From: Riptortus pedestris
Lineage: Eukaryota > Arthropoda > Insecta > Hemiptera > Alydidae
Assembly (NCBI GenBank): GCA_019009955.1
Contig: CM032228.1
Coordinates: forward strand, 206,039,001-206,103,000
Direction: 5' to 3'
Length of the DNA: 64,000 nt
Shown here: piece after piece, positions 24,166 through 36,323 of the stretch
Position numbering within the stretch: position 1 is the stretch's first letter
Layout of the letters: the number at the start of each line of letters is the position of its first letter
The notes under the pieces: model-generated
Seen by the model: only the letters and a program-made list of their open reading frames with translations
Told to the model about the DNA's origin: nothing
The model's database searches: none
Translations under genes and position numbers: made by a program

Positions 24166-24867
24166 TAAATGAACAGGAAATCTTTATTGGAATACATGGA
24201 AAAAAAATGTATCAGTATACTTTATCTAAAGTATGTATCTCTTTAAGAAGATAATTGAACGTGTAAAGAAAACTGGCAGTTGATAGATAGCGCAATTTTC
24301 CTTGCCAACTCTCTCCTTGAAGAAATCTCTATCAATGATGGTTGACCTTTGATCGTCGGTAGCAATTTGATTAATTGCTCCCACCAACTTAGATCATTTA
24401 TCAGTTCTCTTCCTTCCCGTAGACAAAAAATATACTGTGGGATTCGTTTATTAGGTTCGTCCACTTTTATTTAATATATTACGAGTCTGTTTTGAAAATG
24501 GTTCAACATTAACTGCCTTATATATATGAGTACGTCATTTGACTTACTAAACAAACACCATTATTACTTGTCATGTAGAACCCCAGTGATGAATAATTTC
24601 CAAATATCAGGCACTTAATTGACAGTTCACAAGAAATGTCTAGTGACAAATTAAATCAATTGTTTGACCGATCGCTAACCAGGAATAACCGCTCGCGCTG
24701 GGACTGTGAAAACTTATATTCCTACTTACTGCAATGGCGATGTATATATGTACATAAGATCTCATATTCACACAGATCGTTTGATATTCCATTCCCTATT
24801 TCTCCTATAGCACTGAGTAGTAGACAAATCAGCCAAACAATCAACTCAACTTGAACAAATAGATTTT

Positions 24868-25272
24868 TTGGACATAACTCACCAAGACGCTATCACTCGA
24901 ATAAGAAAACTCGTAATTAATGACTGGAATAATTTATGGTATAACACTGACAGTAAACTTAGAGAAATCAAATCAAACACGCTCAACTGGACTTCAAGTA
25001 ATAGACACTCTAGAAGAGAAGAAATTGAACTTACACGCCTACGCACAGGACACACTAGACTAACACATTCATATCTAATGAGCAGACAAGATGAACCTAT
25101 ATGTCGCTACTGCAACAGAACGCTGACTGTAAAACACATACTAACTGACTGCACACAAGTGAAAACGTACCCATGGCCCACAAATGTATGCAAACTACTG
25201 GCCGACAGTAGACAATTTATGGATGGTGTTTTTAAGTATTTAAGAAATAATGGATTATTTGATGAAATATAA
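24868..25272 (+). pseudogene. Jockey-like retrotransposon C-terminal fragment
   Basis: Open for 134 codons. The stretch RREEIELTRLRTGHTRLTHS followed by CRYCNRTLTVKHILTDC (C-X2-C-X7-H-X4-C) is the hallmark C-terminus of Jockey/I-group ORF2 proteins, downstream of RT (and RNase H where present). The protein ends near FKYLRNNGLFDEI with a TAA, as expected. Everything upstream of about 24868 (endonuclease, RT) is missing, so this is a 5'-truncated insertion or remnant. Confidence 0.8.
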
Positions 25273-25690
25273 AAGCTATTATCTACAATTATGAAAGTTA
25301 TATATAGAAGCACTGTGGAATATAAGTTTTCCCTCCTTCCAGTTTAACTATTTATAGTTTTTCTTTTAGTTTTTTTTTTTATTTGTTTTATTTTTATTTT
25401 GTTTTTTTCCTTTTGTTGTAAATATAGTAACAATTTATATTTAGTTTTGTCCATTTTATACATTTGTAAATGTTAGCTGTGTAAAAATTTTAATATTTAT
25501 TTAATTTTGTGAAATTATATTTTAGCATGTTAAGAATCGCCATTGTAGCGGCATGGTTCTATCTATTTTGTACATTTATAACATTTAGCATTGTAAAATT
25601 TTTAATATTTATCTAATTTTGTAAAATTATATTCAAATATGTCAAAAGATGAATCGCCATTGTAGCGGCATCTCAAATAAAAAAAATATA
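25273..25690 (+). mobile_element. 3' UTR and tail of the Jockey-like element
   Basis: T-rich 3' UTR (25360-25420) ending GCCATTGTAGCGGCATCTC and an AAATAAAAAAAA tail near 25674-25688. The sequence 25441-25554 is repeated as 25560-25673, each repeat ending with ATCGCCATTGTAGCGGCAT, so the tail is a direct duplication of about 110 bases. Short inverted GCC..GGC sequence just before the A-rich tail is common in such elements and may be recognised by the RT. Confidence 0.7.
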
Positions 25691-26485
25691 TATAGCACTG
25701 AGCCTATGGCCCTAAAACTTGAAGATAACTCTAGAAAAAGAGCTTTTCTAATGATCATATATTCTCGTTACTACACAATTTATAAAAAAATAAAAAAAAA
25801 CGGTTATAGGACATAAACTTCATCAACGACATTGGTTATATAACATGTTTTAATGTAATATAATATGTTTAATCCTCCGTCTAATAACTGAGATATTTAT
25901 GGACCTTTTTAGTAATTATTAACAATAATATACAATCCAGAACTGATGTTTGTTACAGTGCTATATGAATAAAAACAAAATACTAAGAAAAAAATTGTTA
26001 TAGCTGGAAATGAAATCCGGGTTTATACCCCAGTGATTTATTCAACTTACTACAGGAGAACCTAGGTTTTCGTTCTCCGCACAACAACAAATCCAGTTTA
26101 AAATTTAATTTATTACAATTCAAAATAATTTTAGGGATGTCATGGAAATTTAAATATCAAAACTGTTAGCGACTGATATTAAACAAGGATTGAAAGCTTT
26201 GGAGAAAACTAAAACATAAATTTTAAAATATCTCCATAGATATAGATTTTGAAAAGTTTTATATCATCTATATAAAAGTAATCTTATTTGTTTCATACTT
26301 TTCTCTAGGTGTCATACCTTGCCAGTTCAACACACTTTGATTTAAAAGATTACTTGAACATTTTAGAATTTTCTAAAAAAATTTATATTAGACTGAGGTA
26401 CTGATAATTAGAAATATATCAAAATTTAATTTTTGATCTCAAACAGTTTCCAAGTTAAGCGGCATAAAAGTTTCAAATAACTCTG
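25691..26485. other. Gene-free AT-rich stretch
   Basis: No coding, repeat or structural feature found. Confidence 0.4.
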
Positions 26486-26925
26486 GATTTTTTTAAATTG
26501 CTAGAAGATGTTTTAATTGGGCTAGGAAGGCGAGGGAGTCATTTTAATCTGTTAGCCATGGACTTTTATGTGACATGTAACACACCATAGGTTATAATAA
26601 AAAGACTTTTTTTAAACTCAATACATTGATTTTGTAAAACTACCAAGATTTCCCCAGGTTTTTGTCTATGAGCCCCTTATAAGCCCATTTTCAAACATTG
26701 ACAAATACTAAATATAAGTACAGGCTACACCTAGGAATTTTCTGGACATTTTTCGAGACGTACATTACAGAATAATCTAAATCAAAATTTTATTTTGAGT
26801 ATTTTTACTATAACCTATGGTGTGTTATATGTCATTTGAAAGGCTAGGAGTAACAGAGTACAATTACACCACTTTCACCTTCCTAGCCTAATTAAAACAG
26901 CTTCTAGAGGGATTTTATAAAAAAA
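26486..26925. mobile_element. Fold-back element with about 120-bp inverted arms
   Basis: The left arm (about 26486-26608) and right arm (about 26797-26922) are reverse complements with roughly 75-80% identity by eye. Examples: left GTTTTAATTGGGCTAGGAAG against right CTTCCTAGCCTAATTAAAAC, and left ACACACCATAGGTTATAATA against right TACTATAACCTATGGTGTGT. The loop is about 190 bases without an ORF. This is a MITE or fold-back architecture. The right edge runs into a poly-A stretch directly abutting the HINE-like copy at 26928, so that element may have inserted into its end. Superfamily unknown. Confidence 0.65.
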
Positions 26926-26927
26926 AA

Positions 26928-27376
26928 GCCCGCCACGCAGGGGCTGCGTAAACTAAGCAGATTTCCCTCGTAAATTTATACAATAGAGAAATCTCCATAC
27001 GAGTGCCGAACAGTTACGGAAACGGCCGAACTAGCTTTCGGCGGGAACCATAGCTCGTTCGGAACACTTAATAAAAATGCTAATATCTTGGTTAATATTC
27101 AAGATAGAGAATAAATGTATATAACAATACTTCTATTAAATTTAATTTGCAATAAGATTGGTACTATACAATTTTTCGATCCGACGTATAGTAACGGAGA
27201 TATTTCGAATTTTCGAATCTCCCTGCCTCTAAACCCCCCCTCTCCCACTGCTCCGATTTCAGCCGTTAACGAACTTGATCTTTCTTTTTACATAAACCAA
27301 TTAAATACCCAGTTTGGTTACGATTAAACAAAAATTGCAACCGCTAGAGTGTTGAGACAAATATATATATGATGAG

Positions 27377-27449
<73 letters not shown>

Positions 27450-27500
27450 CGCGTCATGAGTACGACTTCAATAGCTGATTTCCTTTAAGGGAAATCTGCT
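26928..27500 (-). mobile_element. HINE-like element, short form
   Basis: Minus-strand copy with both termini: GCCCGCCACGCAGGGGCTGC on the left (3' hairpin, perfect ACGCAG/CTGCGT stem) and GGGAAATCTGCT ending at 27500. Carries the short-form cassette (about 26980-27060, with CCGAACTAGCTTTCGGCGGG, itself an imperfect palindrome). The open segment at 27115-27327 is repeat-internal. Confidence 0.8.
27361..27446. repeat. (TA)n inside a HINE-like copy
   Basis: Longest TA tract in the family here, interrupted once near 27371 by GATGAGACAA, a duplicate of the sequence just before the tract, suggesting slippage of a larger unit. Confidence 0.85.
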
Positions 27501-28752
27501 AAAAGCCTGTATGGTGGTTTTGGGCACTTTCTTGAAAACTTTACGTACCCATAATTTGGAAACCGTTTGAGATAAAAAAAAGTACAATTTGATATTTTTC
27601 TATTCTCACCACCTAATACCAGTATAAAAAAGTTTAGGAAATTGTAAAATAGTGAGGTAAACGGACATGGAATAGATTGACCTTTAGGTTAAAAATTAAC
27701 TCAGTTACTCATGTATTAACATAACCACACACACGCACACATATATCATAATAATCTCAAGTATGACGACTTTCTACATAGAAAATACAAAGGGGGAATA
27801 AAAATCAAAATGTCCAGATGACATACTGTGTAACATTCTTGCTTAGCTTAAACAACCCTTGAGTGACGGACCTCGATTCCGTTACAGATTAGTTATAAAT
27901 TATTTTGGTAGAGAAATAGTCAGATATCCAACTGAGATGTATAGATAATGTTGAAAAAGTGGTATTTTCTATATACGTGAATGTTTTACTTACGCACGCA
28001 GATATAAAAATTTTATTTCAATTATTACATTTTTACATATAAATTCAAAAATGTCTTACCCACTCAGAAATTCGTTTACTGTTAAAGAATTTTTAACTTC
28101 TTTGAGGATAAATAATTTGGACATTAGCATTGGCATCATTGCATAAGTGTTTGCTCTCACAGACAATTTCATGCAGTCCGACAAGTCATAATTGATTTAT
28201 ATTAAGCCAGAAAATATATATTTATTCACTCAGGAATATGTATACGACTACAAAAGTGTTGAATGCATTATATAATTTTCGTTAATAAATAGTCTTCCGT
28301 TTGATAAACTGATTAGAATATCCCAGAACAGAGTCCCCAATTAGTCCAAACATATTGCGGGTATTATTCGGAGAAATATTTTATTCGGCCATAATTCCGG
28401 GATAGAGAACTAGGCTCGAGGGAGGTGGAGTGCTGGTTGATTAACTGCAAGCTCTAGTGGCAGAGGCAAGCTCGTTAAAGCTTACAGCTCGTTTGTCACA
28501 AGCTCCTGTAGGAATAGCGTTCCTTGTCTCAGGAGATATGGCTCCCCAAATAAGGAACGACCTCATTTTTTGAACTGCCTTCAAGAAGTATTGACCATGG
28601 GATTAGAGGCTATCGGTCTTTATATACACGGCCCAGTTTTTTAGGCATCTCTCATTACAGAAGGAAACAATGCCCCTGAAGGATGTGTGGTTCTATGAGG
28701 AGAATATCTAGAATATGTAGTTCAAATAAAATAATTCATCACAAAATAAACA
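27501..28752. other. Gene-free stretch with a less AT-rich island
   Basis: Mostly AT-rich without features. At about 28380-28660 the sequence is clearly less AT-rich, with repeated AAGCTC/GAGCTT words (GGCAAGCTCGTTAAAGCTTA, CAAGCTCCTGTAGG) and no long open frame; it could be a constrained non-coding segment or an unrecognised element. Confidence 0.35.
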
Positions 28753-29729
28753 GTCCGCCTGCGCAACCTAAGCAGATGTCCCGTTTGCTGGAATGACACA
28801 CTGGACATCTAATCTTACTACCTCTATTCCGTACTTCTCCCAGTACGGGGGCTTAGTAAGAAGCCTATATAAAAAGAAATGGAAATGTACTCTAGAAATG
28901 GAATTTTTAGTGAGTTAGTTACTTTGTGTAAAAATCAGATGATTATAAATCGGGATATACTGAAGTCTGAAAAAATAAAAATACCTCTATTACTGGTACG
29001 ATTTCAGCCATTAACGAACATGATCTTTAGAGTTGATAGAAACTGTTAAATATTGAGTATGGAAAAGACCAAATTTACACCACATTATTAACATTTTTGG
29101 GTCATGAAAGTATATGACTGGAAATTATATATATATATATATATAATTCCTCCTAAACGGCTGGACCGATTTGAATGAAATTTTTGTATGCGTTTTGGTG
29201 ACGCCCTGGATGGTTTAGATTCACAAATCAGCCCGGCAGATGGAGCAGGAGTGGGGGTTGTAAAGGAGACCTAAAATTAAAAATTTAAAAACATTTCGCA
29301 CTAACGATTGAACCGAAATTAACAAAACTCGATATGTAACTTAGCACTAATTCTTCCAGGATTATAAGCTATATTAAATGTTTTGGTTCGAACGGGAGTG
29401 GGGGTTATAAGGGAGGCCTGAATAAAAAAATCACGATATTTCATTTTTTATATGTTTTTAGGCAAACGTGCACATAAAAAAGTTGTTTTTTGTGTTATTA
29501 AAAGTAGCTTTTGTTTTAAACATAATATTATTAAATTTAATAACCTAATCGCTTGAAATATCATGCAGGACAACGTCTGTCGGGTCCGCTAGTATATATA
29601 TATATCATTTTGAACGGACCTCATTTTCGTCATCTACTAGGTGGAATCGATGGGCATTTGAGGACATATTTTGAAAATCGCGTCATGAGTATGACCTCAA
29701 TAGCTTATTTCCCTCAAGGGAGATGTGCT
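28753..29729 (-). mobile_element. HINE-like element hosting a nested Helitron
   Basis: Left end AGTCCGCCTGCGCAACCTAA (degraded 3' hairpin plus subterminal repeat), right end GGGAGATGTGCT at 29718-29729 (5' terminus) preceded by the diagnostic GACCTCAATAGCTTATTTCC and CCTCATTTTCGTCATCTACT. The family's TA tract is split: TA at about 29126-29145 on the left and again at 29593-29605 on the right, with a Helitron between. The rest of the interior is diverged. Confidence 0.7.
29145..29592 (+). mobile_element. Non-autonomous Helitron, about 450 bp
   Basis: The 3' end is canonical: a short stem GACA/TGTC (29569-29572 with 29578-29581, 5-base loop), then 11 bases ending CTAG at 29589-29592, followed by T. 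The 5' part has CGGCTGGACCGATTTGAATG then AAATTTTTGTATG, wording widespread in arthropod Helitrons. No Rep/helicase ORF is present, so it depended on an autonomous partner. The 5' terminus cannot be fixed exactly because it merges with the TA tract. Insertion between A and T inside a TA repeat fits Helitron preference. Confidence 0.75.
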
Positions 29730-31529
29730 AAAATATTGTTTTTCAATTAAGTTATGATGTATTTAAATAAGAATACAACATTTTTTTTTGTCTTTACTCG
29801 TGATGATTAAATGAGCAATGATTGAATTAGGAATTGGTAAAAAATGTAAAAGTAAACACTTATCACTCATGGCCTGTCAAAAATGCACTCCTTATGCATT
29901 TATATATCCTGGAGCAATTACATAACACAGCTCCTGGATAAGTGCGAATGTAATTAACTAATGAGATAAGATGGTAAAAACAAGAAACGGCCCATGACTA
30001 GAGTCATAAAATGATTGTGACTGTTACCATGAAAATCTAATGGCTTAGGCTACGAGTATAATCACAAGCATTAAATTCAGGAACTACTCTTTTTATGTCA
30101 ACATAACCACTGAAATCCATTAGATGAAACCATAAAGCTTAAAAAACTGTCTACTGAAAATTCGTAAAACATCTATAAAATAGTATTGTAATAAATTAAT
30201 AATGGACGAAGCTATATTAGTGTGAGAATAATAAATACTAAATAGTGTATATACATTTATTTTATTTAACTAATGCATTCATATATGTCTATCTACGTAC
30301 TTTTACCTCTTTATGTCAACAGAATCTTTAATTTGAAATATTATTCCAGGAATATAAATTCAGTATATTCTATTGACCGTGGACTACTTCTCTCTCATAA
30401 ATATAATTCAACTAAATCCATTGTTTAACTTTGGATTAATCTACAATTGGAAACTGAATTTAAATGTATTGTTGTAATGTTTGGAAGCACTCTGAATTAA
30501 TTGTTTGTACTTCTAGAGATTAATTTTATTGTTCAACACCTGCCGTTGTTTTATTTATTTAATTAAAACGTATAGGTAGATATAATTATAATTTATTTAT
30601 TCAGGAGATATAATGAAATATTAGTCCTATTCTTTGAATAAACCTGATAGATGCTTTTAATATAAGCTTTGAGTTCTTTTGAGTGCTAAATTAATGAATA
30701 ATATCTGTGTTCTCAACGAATTCCCAACTACATTTGCAGCATCCAGTACTTTAATTCAAGTTCCCCATCTTCAGAATCAAAACAGCTTAATTTCTTAATC
30801 ATTAATCACAGCTTCTTTCTTATGATAGATAAAATTTAATTTCATAAGTCAGTTTCGGTGTTTTATTTTATTATTTCGAAGTATCAGACATTTTTTTCTT
30901 AATGATTCCTAAGTACAATGCTTTAAAGAAAACGCTAATGAACTCCAATGTTACCTGTGACTGTAGATGTTCATAGACCTGAGCCAATCAATAACACTTC
31001 GAATCTTAGTCTATGATTTTACTAGGTTTTTAACTGCCATGTCTTCAACAAAGTAATTCCGTCGTGAATTTAAAAGTAAATTAAATAATAAGAGAGCTTA
31101 TAATTTTTACAGTTTACTCCATAAAATCACACATTAGACGCCAATTTGTTGGAGTCACAACCATTTTTCATATCAATGTGAATATTAAGTGCATGCAATT
31201 CTGTTTTATCCCTAGATCTAAATGTTCAACCATTTAAAGAAGCTCGGAACTCCATGATCTAGCTCAAGGAGTTGATTTCTATTCGCTAAAGCTAGAAAAA
31301 ACGTCATTGAGTAACCGCGAAAGAAGAGTTAATCAAATTAACCGTGAGTAAGAGTCGAGTCTGTGGTGAAGTAGACCTAGATATCCTATTTCCCTTAGGA
31401 TTGGCTCGAATTCCCCTAAGTTCAAATTATCAATCTCTCTTGTAAAATATTTAAATTATCATTGACTGGGTATTTTTTTTCATTTCTATTAAGCGACTTT
31501 TCAGATAGTACTTCTTTTATTCCAAGGTT
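29730..31529. other. Gene-free AT-rich stretch
   Basis: No coding or repeat feature recognised. Possible degraded HINE-like 5' palindrome near 31390-31412 (CCTATTTCCCTTAGGATTGG), which would extend the next copy leftward. Confidence 0.4.
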
Positions 31530-32276
31530 TATTGTAATTTTCCAAGGTCACAATTTTTGTTTGATCATTACCAAACTTGATATTTAATAGTTTTATGTAA
31601 AAAGAAAGTTCATGTTCGTTAATGGCTGAAATCAGACTAGAGGTAGGAGGGGTTTTTCGAAAATTCGGCATATCTCCGTTACTATACGTGGGGTCGAAAC
31701 GATCTATAGAACCAATCTTATTAAATATACTATGTATATGTATTTTGTTATATACATTTATTCCCTCTCTTGAATATAAACCGAGATATTTGCATTTTTC
31801 AGTGTTCAGCGTTCAGCAAACCCCCACTCCTACCTATATCACATATACAATACTCCGTTATATAATAAACCACATTATTCGAGGCTTAAACACCAAATAT
31901 TGTTTTCAAGATATCTTTATTATACGAGATATATGCAAGTATAATCCGGTGCCTCCCCCCTCTGTGTTAAGTTCTTGGACTACTAAAGTTTGTTGATTGG
32001 TATAAAAATTATTCTGATTCATTATGAATGACAGTACTAGACATAGGAAATAGTTTTCAATAAAATTAATATGTTATATTCTGATATATTTCAGTATTTT
32101 TATTTCGTTTCGGTGAGAGGTTTGCAGACCTGTTTGATTACATTTCAGACGTCGGGAGGTCGTTAAAATTGACTGACAAGGTCAAGGTGTTTGTGTGTTA
32201 CCAGTATGAAGATTTACCTATAGTTAAGCTTCACGAGGGAAATCTGCTTAGTTTACGCAGTGCCTGCGAGACGGAG
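31530..32276 (+). mobile_element. HINE-like element, long form, 5' truncated
   Basis: Starts in the interior (TTCCAAGGTCACAATTTTTG) and is well preserved to the 3' end: GAGGGAAATCTGCTTAGTTT, hairpin ACGCAGTGCCTGCG, then a T run. No TA tract remains. The 124-codon open segment at 31622-31996 lies entirely in repeat sequence and has no counterpart open in other copies, so it is not a gene. Confidence 0.7.
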
Positions 32277-35200
32277 TTTTTTGCACGGAGTCTAATACTA
32301 TACACAAATAGTGGCTCAATTTGACTAATGAATCCAGAAAAGAATTGATTTAAACAAGCCAGAGGCGTTAATTTAGTTACTGAAGTATCTAAATCTAATC
32401 TAAAGTGCTCTCTAAGCTGAGGAGGTACCACGACTCGAATTTGTAAGCATTAAAATTTTTCAAGTAATTTGTCAATATTTTTTTCGTAAACAATTGTAAA
32501 GGCTTTATCGTTTTCTGATTGTTACCTGGCATAACCTAAAATTACTCATTAGTGTGACACTTACTTTAGGTATGGTCGATGAGCCATACTGGGCTTTTGA
32601 CAGGTACCAATCATATGGGAGAAATATGGTATGATAAGGTCTCGGTAAATTTTCTTATCAGTGATTTGGGGAATAGGTCAGTGTATTGGAGCGAGTCCAA
32701 TAGCCATTTCCAGCCGTGACGTCTGTCGGATACGTCAGAGATAGCGATCGCCCACCTCCAGGCTGGTTCCTATCGTAAATCACATTACATTGTCCCGTCT
32801 CTCCTAGATAAATGTCAGGGGTATTTCCCAAATATTTTATTCGCTTTTGCATGGGATAGAGCAATCTCAAGATGGACTATTTTGACTTTTATGTTTATAC
32901 AAATAGAAACGCGACCCCAATAATATTGGAAGATGGAAGAATCCCATAAATAACTGAATTTACCTCAATTTATTGCTGAGTTTGACGGTAAACACTTTCA
33001 GTAAATAACAGATATTTTAACTGGCATACTTGTGATAGCTTGACAGGCCAATTATAGAATAAACACCGGGGGGAATATATCGTCGGTAAATAATTTATTC
33101 TATAGTATACATAAAATATAAACGATGCAGAACTTATACTATTTATTTATCATACCAGAAAGGAAGAATCTTGCAACCTAATGTTCCAAATAAGCTGTAT
33201 TTCCATACTCATTTATATCTTTTAAAAGAATTATGCCCGAAAACGTGTACCTTCTTCAAACCGAAATTGTCACTACAAAATAATATTCTCGACTCCAAGA
33301 GGTTTGGCAATAAAAGAAAAAATTATATCTTCAAAATTTTCTTAAAAATTCAAAAAATTGAAACTTATTTAAAGAAACATCAGCTATTTGAAAAAAAAAT
33401 AATGTAATTTAATTACATAGTTGGAGCTCATCCAAGATTAGCAGAGTATCACTGTTCCCCGGATATAATGAATTTTTAATTTATGATAACTTAGTTAAGA
33501 CTTTTTTTTATGCATTTGTTTCAATCTTCTCGTGATTTTTTTAAACATATTTGATTTTTATAAATTGAATTTTTTCTCCTTTGCATTTTAGCTGTTTCTT
33601 ATTTTATATTTTCCAGACATCCATAATATTATCAGTGTTCCAAATTTTGTACATATTTGTTTTTAAAGTTTAGTATTGTGCCATTCAAAGTACTGAAGAT
33701 GCAGAGTTTCCCCCGAAAGTCAGCTCTGCCATGGAATATAAATAGTCACAATGAAATTTATCCTTAAGTACAACCTGAAAATGAAACTTCACTATCCAGT
33801 ACCATAAATTAGTTTAATATTATTCAATAAGTATAACTGTTTATTACCTGTCAGTGATTTAGCAGAATATAAGTAGTAAACAACAACATTTTTGAAAAAT
33901 ACATTGTTTACAGGCAGTTTATTTCTTCTCCCCTGAAAATAATTGGAGTGTTTCCTCAATCGATGTTTCAAGATGGTACTACGGTACTCTGAAAATTAAG
34001 TATTACCAACTTTGAAAAAGTCGACAATTACCCTCCTTAAATCACAGACACCAGACTTGGAAATGAGTCAATTTTCAACATGAGAATAATTGATGAATAT
34101 AGCCATGTGTCTAGCCTTTGCTATAGTTTCTAAATCACTCTCCTATACAGGACAAGTGGGTATTAGCAGATTGAGTAATTGTTTCTCACAAACAAAAAAA
34201 AATCCATGAATTTAAGGTTAATGCTACCGATCAAAAAACTAGATTTAATTTAACATAGGACGAGAAATCCTTTCCTGAAACAAATCAGAAAAGGCAATTG
34301 AATAATGAAAATACCATTTCCGTTACATAATTCAATATATTAAACAACGAATCTCGCGTTTGAAAGTTCATTTCAAATAGTGGTCTAATTAAAATTGCAT
34401 AATTTAATTACGGGGAAATGAGAAAGGTAAATGACAATTTGTGTCATAATTAATTAACATGCCACATACATTATCAGGAAGGCAATGTTCTCTGACGCTA
34501 ATATTGTTGTGAATTAATAGCATTGAAAGCCACTTCAACATAGAGATAAATAGAAGCTTCCTCCATCCATTACCATACAAATCACAAAGTTATAGCCTTG
34601 CATATATAATAATAACTGAAAATAACAATAATGACATAATTGATAAGATAGATTGATAATACAAAAATCGAAATATTCCATTTTCCAGAGAGCAGAAATA
34701 CTAAAGTGAACAATGCTGACGCCAATGTAGCTAACCTTTGGTCCCTGTTTAAGAGTTCTATGAAAATATTTGATCATTAGATAGAAATGGAAGAATAAAG
34801 TACTCAACGTATTAAATTTAAAGAGGAGAATTAATCAAGAAGGCCGTCTTAGTATATTTTGGGTTTCTTAGAGTTGTCTCCAATGAGTTGGCTTCATCAA
34901 TAAACTAATTTTGGCAACCAAAAATCTGTGAATGCACACAATAAGTTTAGTAACAACTTTCATACAATGGTTTAAAACTTAATGAAAAAAACTAAAACTT
35001 AAAATGAAATATGACTAGCATTGGTCTTAATAATTCCATTAATACGTCATGTTGACTTGGGAAATGACCAGACTTCTTTAAATATAACATGGCCGTGAAA
35101 TAACAGTACTTTGTTCCATGTCCGTCTGTGAACAGTGAGTTAGTTTTTAATGAAATAAAATTAACTGTTCCGCTAAGTATCTAAAACCTTCTATTTCCTT

Positions 35201-35536
35201 CTTTTAGTCAAATTAGGAAACAAAGGAATTATTAAAAATACGTGTGTTCAATTTTTTATACTATTTGAGATTTACAGAATACTTAAATCTACTAACTATA
35301 AGTAAAGGGGTATAATATATTAAAGATCTCTTGTAAGATTCACTTGTAAAATGAAATTCCAATACTTCAAAATGAAAATTTATTTATTTAATATTTTAAT
35401 ACCATGGATGATTATCTCTAACCATCCCAAGGCTTCTTACGGCTTTGGAGTGGTCAACACCCTACGATAGTAGCGAACATTGTTATCGCATCGTAATTCG
35501 TTTATACATGTGTATCATGTAATGAGGAACAGTTTT
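32277..35536. other. 3.2 kb gene-free stretch
   Basis: AT-rich, with short domain-less open segments only (32231-32431, 32658-32870, 33171-33407, 34535-34807). At 33691-33735 there is a compact hairpin: GCAGAG (33701-33706) pairs with CTCTGC (33724-33729), with TTTC/GAAA nested inside. Its wording (ACTGAAGATGCAGAG...CCGAAAGTC) recalls the 3' region of some retroelements, but nothing else supports that. Confidence 0.35.
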
Positions 35537-35909
35537 AGTAGATTTCCTTTAAGGGAAATCAGATATTGAGATGGTACTCATGAAGGGATTTCCAACAATT
35601 GTATTCAAATATCCATCGATCATACCCAAGAGATGACGAAATCATATTTCCCAAATTATAAAAAACGATTAAAAGGCTGAAATAGAAAATTCATCTCCGT
35701 TATAACATGTTGGTTCGAAAAATTGTATAGAACCAATATTATTGAAAATTTAAATTTCTATAAATTCTATTCCATGCATTCTCGCTTTATCTTGAATTTT
35801 AACGTATATTTCTGCAATTCTTTATTTTTAGACTTCAGTAATACCCTTTTAGTCATCGCACTTTAACAATAAGTGAAGATATCATGAAACGTCTTATTTT
35901 AAGCTTATA

Positions 35910-36323
35910 CAGGGTGGTCCACGGGAAACGGACGGTTTTGAATTGCACAATACTTGGCGGCTAGTGGAGGGGGAAACGCGCCCTCAAGGTCACTCGACTC
36001 CCCACCGCCTGCCATTCAGTCGCCATTATGCTGCTGTGGACGAAAGATCATCGCGTGTTTGCATACGACACATTAATAAAAAGTGGTGAATCAGTAGTTG
36101 AAACTCAAAGATGTTTTAGGCGTTATTTTCATATCGGACGCCATGAGTGAAATACTGAGTAGGAATACCATTCTAAGGTGGGTAAATTCATTTAGATCCA
36201 TGGGTTCTGTTATGAAAACAAAGCCAGCTGGCCAAGAAAAATGTGTAAATAAAATGTGTCTGTTTCCAAAACTAACAGAGTAATTATTATTATAAAACCG
36301 TCCGTTTCCCGTGGACCACCCTG
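35910..36323 (+). mobile_element. Tc1/mariner-like deletion derivative (414 bp) with TA duplication
   Basis: 30-bp terminal inverted repeats with no mismatches that I can see: left 35910-35939 begins CAGGGTGGTCCACGGGAAAC, right 36294-36323 is its reverse complement. Flanking TA dinucleotides at 35908-35909 and 36324-36325 are the target duplication typical of IS630-Tc1-mariner elements. The 354 bases between encode only the start of a transposase (see next entry), so it is a MITE-like internal deletion product. The matching repeats suggest relatively recent insertion compared with the decayed host copy. Confidence 0.85.
36028..36283 (+). pseudogene. Truncated transposase N-terminus, DUF4817-like HTH
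   Basis: Frame 1 from ATG 36028 gives about 45 residues including GESVVETQRCFRRYFHIGRH, then two stops. Frame 2 carries the continuation SRNTILRWVNSFRSMGSVMK, then TKPAGQ. This matches the helix-turn-helix N-terminal domain (DUF4817) that precedes the DDE domain in many arthropod mariner-like transposases. A frameshift near 36145 separates the halves, and the whole catalytic DDE region is deleted, so no enzyme can be made. Confidence 0.75.

Noticed and set aside
31622..31996. 124-codon open frame
   Set aside because: Lies fully in a HINE-like copy; the same stretch in other copies is not open.
33691..33735. Hammerhead ribozyme
   Set aside because: CTGAAGA and GAAA are present, but the bases between them cannot form stem II.
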